Position numbers and translations under genes: made by a program. The notes under the pieces are model-generated. The model did not search any database. It saw nothing but the letters and a program-made list of their open reading frames with translations, and was not told the origin of the DNA. Of a stretch of DNA of 64,000 nucleotides, positions 58,165-64,000 are shown piece after piece. Origin of the DNA: Platynereis dumerilii (Eukaryota > Annelida > Polychaeta > Phyllodocida > Nereididae); contig JAPTHN010000042.1 of assembly GCA_026936325.1 (NCBI GenBank), positions 2,170,001 through 2,234,000 of the forward strand, read 5' to 3'. The stretch's first letter is position 1, and each line of letters opens with the position of its first letter.

Positions 58165-60060
58165 CCTTAAACCCTACGCACTGTGTTGAAATTTTGAAGA
58201 TTTAATTCCACACTCTGTCGCTGGTCTGAAAAAATAATCAGAATGAATTATCAAGACGGTTTCAAAGAGATTTCTTCTGTAAGATAATTTTCTGCTCATC
58301 CAAGTGTTTTGTTGCAAGTAAATACCTCTTTTAACTTTTCTCTGGAGAATGATCAAATCTCTTCCTCTGAAAGATTTTTGGCCAGTAAAGAATTTTGACA
58401 CATTTTGCGGCTCGTTCTAAGGGAAAATTATTGTTTGAAAAGTCTGTTGATGGAAAAGCTTTTGTGTAAATACTCGTAAGAGAAGAGAAGATAGTGATAT
58501 GAGAGTACAGGACACTACATTCAAAACGGGATTGTAAAAAGAAGCACAGAAGAGGACCTGGCTGGACACAAGAGGAGTTGACAAGAGAGCATGGAAGATA
58601 AAGCAATACAAAGGACAGAAGAGTGCAGGACAGGTTTTGAGTATCACAAAAAAGGAAAGGACAGAAGTCAAAAAGGCAGGAGAGGACAGAGGTAGTAATC
58701 AGCCTGCCAGATTATTTACAAATGACGTATGCCTAATAGAATTGACGATTTTTTCAATCTTTTTTTATAAAGTAGTTCCTCTGCAGTGTAAGAGGTATAT
58801 GGTCAAAGAAATAGAACCTCGTCTGAAGCAAATGTCAAGCATTTAAAGAGACAACTTCTTTACAAGGCTGTTTCCAGGCTAAATGCCAAGGAAAACATCA
58901 AGATGACTTTACCAGAATTTTAATAGTATCACCGTTGGTGAGAATGCGGTGGAATTGTGTCATGGTTTACATTTTTGTTCTTTGTCTATTCTCTGGTTGG
59001 TTTGGAATTGTAACGGCAGAAAAGGTGATCAATGATTGGCAAGACCACCACTTCTGCTTTCAAGTGGCACTCTTTTTTTGTGTTTGAATAATTTCATGCC
59101 ATGACATGACAGCACACTTCCATGTCGTCTCATTAATAATTAATCACACTTGACTCGGATCCTTTTGCCCAGACACAACACAAATGATGCTTGTGATCCA
59201 GATAATGATCTACACTCTAAATGTCGGGACAAAATTGGTTTTTTAGATTCAAAATGGTTTTTTGAAAAACCAAATTTCAATGCAAAACCAACATGGATTT
59301 TTTAAAAAATCCATGTTTGTTTTTTCCATTGAAATCTGGTTTTTCAAAAAACCATTTTGAATCTAAAAAACCAATTTTGTCTGAAATTTTTTAGAGTGTA
59401 TAATCTGCTAAGAAAAATGGTAGGTGTATGAAGAAAGCCAGTTACACAATGCAAGGTTTCAGCAAATTCAGGTAAGTCAAACTACAGAGCCAATGATGGA
59501 ATATGACAAAAATATCTGAAGTGGATCCTTTGAAAATGAAAACTTAAGTAAAAGAATTAAACAAATAAGCCTATCACATTACCATGTAATATTTACAAGG
59601 ACATCTTGATAATTCTATTTTTGTAACATTTTCAATATCAAGAAAAAACCTTGGAAGGTGCTGTCTTTAATCGAGTTCCAGGTCACTAAGAATTCATGAC
59701 AGATGCATCAGAATTTCATTTAGATCTGATCTGAAAACCATTTGAAATTCTCAAGTGGTTTGAAGACAGCTTTACTGTTGGCATTCATGTTTTGAATTCA
59801 AAAGACCGATTTATCTTTTGAGATAGCGTAACAGTCCATTTGGGATTCAAAGTCTTTAAACAAGCACTGGTCCCATAACGCCTTAGGCAGAAACATTTCA
59901 TTTCCACAATGTTGTCCTAGCCGCAACGGGGTGTGAGTGAGGCTTTCAGGCAACTTTAATTGCTATTATTGCAACAAATGAAATAAATATGCTTTTCATG
60001 ACTAAGAGTTTGTCAGTCAATGGAAGCCTGTCAAGTGTCAACCTTTTTTGATTAATAATT
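58165..60060 (+). repeat. Older duplication V, first copy
   Basis: Matches 61375-62920: shared blocks include TTTCAAAGAGATTTCTTCT (58260, 61499), TGCTCATCCAAGTGTTTTG (58292, 61530), GAATGATCAAATCTCTTCCT and GTTGGCATTCATGTTTTGAATT (59777, 62675). Identity is about 75-80% by eye with many gaps. No conserved frame. Confidence 0.75.
59213..59398. mobile_element. Foldback MITE with CACTCTAAA ends
   Basis: Sister of 53604-53845, 186 bp, flanked by TA on both sides (59211-59212, 59399-59400). It folds almost end to end. Confidence 0.85.
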
Positions 60061-60934
60061 TAGTTTGATGAGGCATAGTAAGTGTGATTTTAAAAGTTTA
60101 ATATGGTCTATTGGGTCTTGTTTGTACCGAGGTTGCAAAATGATGCATGTGAAAGCTAAATGGTTCTGCAATTGAGGATTTGTTTAGAACATACATAAAC
60201 GATGTTGCACAAAACATTAATTTTTTGGTCCATTTTTTATATTTTATTATTCTGAAACAGCAAGACGTCAGCCCAAACTCTTGAAATACATGTCTTCATG
60301 CAGCTGTATGCATGAGTGGTTAAGGTACCCGCAAAAGCTCTTTAAAACACACTTTTGTCTATACACATGGGTGGCGTCTGTTTCTGATTTGGGTATCTAA
60401 AGAGCATTGATAGAATGTTGTCACACTCATTGGTGTGTGTGTTATTGAACAATTATAAACAAAAGTTACACTGATCACTAAGATTAATCACAACACTGTC
60501 AACACATGCCTGCCAGCCAACAGTACGACATTTTTAGCCAACATTTTGTGTCCCTTTTAATAGTTTATTGAATATTTTTTAATATTTTTTGACAGAGCAT
60601 TTACCAAAATGACTGAAGTCACTTATGTATATTTTCTATAAGCGCCATGAGCAGTTTTATCCTTTAATTTCATCTTAGTCCATCTACTGGAAACCCATTT
60701 CAGAGACGGTCTCCAGAAAATAAAGCTGTTTGTCCAAATTGTATCTTACATAATTTAAAAACTGGTAAGGTCAAATTCACTGCCATGACTATCTCAAAAC
60801 ACAACTGGCAATAGGCCTGGATTTATTGTTTTCAGTTGAGCTTGTTGTGAGAGCAATTACTTCCGCTAATTCGGCTCGGACAGTAGTCAGGCTGGGCTGC
60901 TAGTCTTTACGGGACTGTTAAATTATTTTTTGAC
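60061..60934. other. No gene recognised
   Basis: AT-rich. ATGCATGAGTGGTTAAGG near 60308 resembles a tRNA D-arm, but no B box follows. No coding evidence. Confidence 0.35.
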
Positions 60935-61095
60935 ATTAATGGGGCAGAGCATACAGTGCCAGGGGAGAGGCCAACAGGCAGACCCCATGAATAAAATAGG
61001 AAATGAGCCTGTAAGGTGTCAACGGTTCCCTCAGCTTGTATAAAAAGGAGGAGAAAGGGCAACTGTGTGACTGTTGTGAATATGTTCTAAAAGAA
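60935..61095 (-). repeat. Dispersed repeat R, inverted copy outside the duplication
   Basis: Read on the minus strand it matches 16360-16490 (TTGCCCTTTCTCC, AGGGAACCGTTGACACC, CATTTCCTATTTTATTCATG, GGGGTCTGC) with about 20% divergence. Confidence 0.65.
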
Positions 61096-61374
61096 GACGA
61101 AATTAATAGACGATTGTGTGGAAACAATTTGATATAAAAAGCTGATAGTTCAGTGTGTGAGAAAAAAACTGTATTAGGTGAGTTTGAGTCTAAGCCATCG
61201 CAGATCTTCCATAACTCTTTTCTTCACTCCCCGATGTAAAGTGTTCTTGGCAATAGCTAGTCAGCGATGACGATGGTAGAGGGAGTAGCATCAAATATGG
61301 TTGCTTTACGGTATAGTCCCAGGAGAGTTGAGAAAGGCTCACGCTTTAACATGCCTGATTCAAGTGTAATTGAA

Positions 61375-62920
61375 CCCCACTAAATCCCATGCACTGTGTC
61401 TACATTTTAGGGACTCAATTCCTAACTCTGTAGTGGCCAGGTTGCAAGAAATAATCCTCACTCTGTAGTGGCAGGTTGGAAGAAATAATCAAGATAGTTT
61501 CAAAGAGATTTCTTCTAAAAGATAATTCTTTGCTCATCCAAGTGTTTTGATGCAAATAAGCCCCTTTTAACTTTTCTCAAGAGAATGATCAAATCTCTTC
61601 CTGTGGAAGATGTTTGTCTGTGAGGAATTCTTGAACATTTTGCATCTCGTTCTAACAGAAGAGTGTGGTTTGGAAATTTTGCAGGTGAAACAGAAATAGA
61701 AGAGAGGAATCCATAAAGCTGGATATAATACAGGGATAGGAGAAGAGTACAAAACAGGTCTTGGAGACAGCAGGATTTGATGGAATAGGACGCTGAAAAA
61801 AAAGTTGAATTGTTCAAAGTGTCAAAGAACTTGCTTTTTTTTTTCATTCAATTGATTGTCTGGTTTGAACATTCAATTGAATGAGACAAACAAGTTCTTT
61901 GACATTTTGAACAATTCAATTGTCTGGATTAGACAATTGCTTGATCAGACACATATTAGACATCGATTGTCTGATATCTGACAATCCTTTTTTTCAGTGG
62001 AGGTGACAAGACCTGACTGAAGATGATAGAACGGAATATTTTGCTCGCTTGGCTATTTATGATTTGAAAACAACCTACACTATATAGGATTCCGAATTTT
62101 GCAGTCATAACAATCACAATCTTTTAATCACAGAGACAAAGTAGGTTAAGTGTCTCCTAGGTGTCTGAAATATATAGCACAGGAAAATAGCACATTCTAT
62201 GAAGCAAATGTCAAGGATCTAAAGAGGCAGATTGCTATGTCAAATGGCTCTTTTTAGCTAAATGTCAAGGAAATTCATTGGAAAGAAATTTAGATGAGCT
62301 AACAGGAATTTTAATTTTATCACTGGGGTGAAGAATGCCATGGTTTTTTTTTCTTTTTTTCTTTTTTGCTTCTTTGACTGAGTTTTCAACATTATGGTAA
62401 ACATAATGCAAGGTGGCACCTTATTTAGTTCTGGGTACAAGATAACAAAGATACGGAACAGAAGATGCTGTTGCATGGGTAGTTAGACCAAATCATTAAA
62501 TCATATGTTTAAAAGGACATTTTGATAACTCAATGTTTATTACATTACAATTTTGAAAGCTTGTGCTTGATTGGGTTTGAGGACTGAGAATTCATTGTAG
62601 ATGCATCAGCATTTCATTTAGATTTCTTTTGAGAACAATTTGAAATCCTCAAGAGGATAGCAGCAGCTTTAGTGTTGGCATTCATGTTTTGAATTCAAAG
62701 GAACGTCTTATCTTTTGAGATTGCTTAACAGTCCACTTGGGATTCGAAGTCTTTTCACAAACACCGAGCCCTAAGACAGAAACATTTCACTTCCACATTT
62801 TTTCTCACAGCCCCAAGGGGATGTGTGAGGCTTTCAAGCAGGCTTGCTTTTGTTGCACCAAATGAAATAAATATGCTTTTCACAAATAGTCTATCAAGCA
62901 ACAAGGACCAGTTAACCTTT
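61375..62920 (+). repeat. Older duplication V, second copy
   Basis: Counterpart of 58165-60060. It contains its own short internal repeat (CTCTGTAGTGGC at 61427 and 61460) and a hairpin MITE absent from the first copy. Confidence 0.75.
61792..62000. mobile_element. Hairpin MITE with CTGAAAAAAA ends
   Basis: Ends CTGAAAAAAAA and TTTTTTTCAG. Strong internal stem: GAATTGTTCAAAGTGTCAAA near 61806 with TTTGACATTTTGAACAATTC near 61895. Also ATTGTCTG/CAGACAAT words in both orientations. The matching place in duplication V copy 1 (about 58565-58580) reads through without it. Confidence 0.65.
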
Positions 62921-62929
62921 TACCACATT

Positions 62930-63660
62930 CACTATATTGATGTGGAATATGAAGTTATTTTCTTTGCTGTTGAAGTGTGATGTCAGACAACTGTGTTCTA
63001 GCATTGCAATATTTGTAAATTAACCACAAGCTGTGATGTCATTTTAAACTGGGTCAGGTACTCCGGCTTCTAGCCAATGTGAATCCAGCAAAACTGAGTG
63101 TCACAGTTTCAACACAGTGTCTGAGAAAAATGGGTCTGGAAACCCCATGCACAGTCTAAATCACAGCCTGTCAGCCAATGGGCTGCCAGAAGAACTATTT
63201 TTAAAATTGTAAAGTTGTACGTTTCAGATTAATCGAACAACTCGGCGGGGATTATAACAATTGTCTACTGTGAATGCTCTTGAAGCTGCCATTTAGTCAG
63301 ATTAGACAGGTGATTGCAAGTGATAGATCATTCGGATCTCATCAACAGTCTTCCTTCAATGTATTAATGTTGAAACTGTGATGCGTAGTTTTACTGTCAG
63401 CCCATTGGCTATCAAACTCTGTTGCCTTGTTGCAGGGGCAATCCCTGATAAAAGGCTTACTCTGACAGTGTGTTGAAACTGTGACACTCACTTTTGGAGG
63501 ATTCACATTGGTTTGTAGCTGGGAACCTGACCCCGTTTAAAATAACATTACAGCCTGTAGTTAATTTACATTATAATGCAATGCTAGAGAATAGAGTCAT
63601 CTCTGACATCACACCTCAACAGCGTAAAAGAGAGTTGAGATTCCACATAACAGTCGTAAA
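62930..63660. repeat. Large imperfect inverted repeat, about 730 bp
   Basis: The arms run roughly 62930-63125 and 63464-63660. Matching words in order outward: GAGTGTCACAGTTTCAACAC (63096) with its complement ending 63489; CCAATGTGAATCC (63074) with GGATTCACATTGG (63499); CTGGGTCAGGT (63050) with ACCTGACCCCG (63526); TCTAGCATTGCA (62998) with TGCAATGCTAGA (63577); GTGTGATGTCAGA (62976) with TCTGACATCACAC (63600); GATGTGGAAT (62940) with ATTCCACATAA (63640). A further inner pair is CAGCCAATGGGCTG with CAGCCCATTGGCT. By eye about 80% arm identity. Confidence 0.8.
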
Positions 63661-64000
63661 TATGAGGAGGACTGTAACAGCAAGATATATGTTATTTTAC
63701 AATTCCCAAGCTACTGTACAATGCGTGTTAGGGCATTTATTACATATATTTCAGGGATATATTCGCAAAACAATTGGGTATGAACTTCTATGAAGTGTAG
63801 ATTTTCTGGTGCACTTTGTATATTTCTCTGTATCAAACACACTGGACCTCAGTTTGATGCTCTCAAATGCAGACACCCTCATGAGATGCATGTCAGCTAA
63901 ATTGGAATTCCATCTGAATAATTTAATACCAAGCAGTGTGTTCCTGTGTCTGATATATGGATTGTATATTTTCCTTTTTGTTGCTGCCTCTCTACTGCTC
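63661..64000. other. No gene recognised
   Basis: AT-rich sequence to the window edge. Nothing identifiable. Confidence 0.35.

Overview
This is about 64 kb of AT-rich (roughly 36% GC by eye), repeat-dominated animal DNA with no gene that can be called with confidence. There are no long open frames outside low-complexity tracts and no bacterial signals. The content is tRNA-headed SINEs, short inverted-repeat (MITE-like) DNA transposons, (TCC)n and (TCTA)n microsatellites and nested segmental duplications. The mix of repeats fits a marine invertebrate, possibly an echinoderm or another deuterostome, but that placement is inference. The window is best read as intergenic or intronic sequence.

Layout. 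1-8132 is single-copy-looking sequence with scattered elements: a SINE tail, a 189-bp hAT-like MITE with its target duplication, a G-rich MITE, a hairpin element, a G-rich repeat patch, a LINE-like 3' tail, a purine-rich stretch and an element rich in GTTACCCTCGTC. From about 8133 to 57986 a head-to-tail segmental duplication dominates: copy 1 (8133-33738), copy 2 (33739-49114) and a truncated copy 3 (49115-57986). The same join starts copies 2 and 3. Copy 1 is longer because an internal 2.75-kb module is amplified to four tandem units (16746-27787); copies 2 and 3 hold one module each. Every module carries two tRNA-like SINE heads in opposite orientation and one (TCC)n tract, which ranges from about 70 bp (copy 3) to about 1.1 kb (copy 2). 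The module is followed by a (TCTA)n tract. From 58165 to about 62920 an unrelated, older duplication (two diverged copies, period about 3 kb) is followed by a large imperfect inverted repeat at 62930-63660.

The paralogous copies act as internal controls. Several mobile elements are present in one copy and absent at the same site in another, so insertion sites and target duplications can be read directly: an hAT-like element at 46669, a 977-bp TA-target element at 35031 and a foldback MITE at 53604. The most unusual signals are (i) a 74-codon exon-like open frame kept without indels in copies 1 and 2 but diverging about twice as fast as its flanks, (ii) an exact 47-nt reverse-complement fragment of that frame inserted about 0.7 kb downstream in copy 1 only, (iii) marker phase switches across the (TCC)n tract among the four tandem units, and (iv) a rearrangement in copy 2 with a (TCC)n patch exactly at its junction. 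All identities quoted are by-eye estimates; no alignment or database search was run. No retrovirus, LTR element, Polinton, CRISPR array, rRNA gene or intact tRNA gene was recognised.
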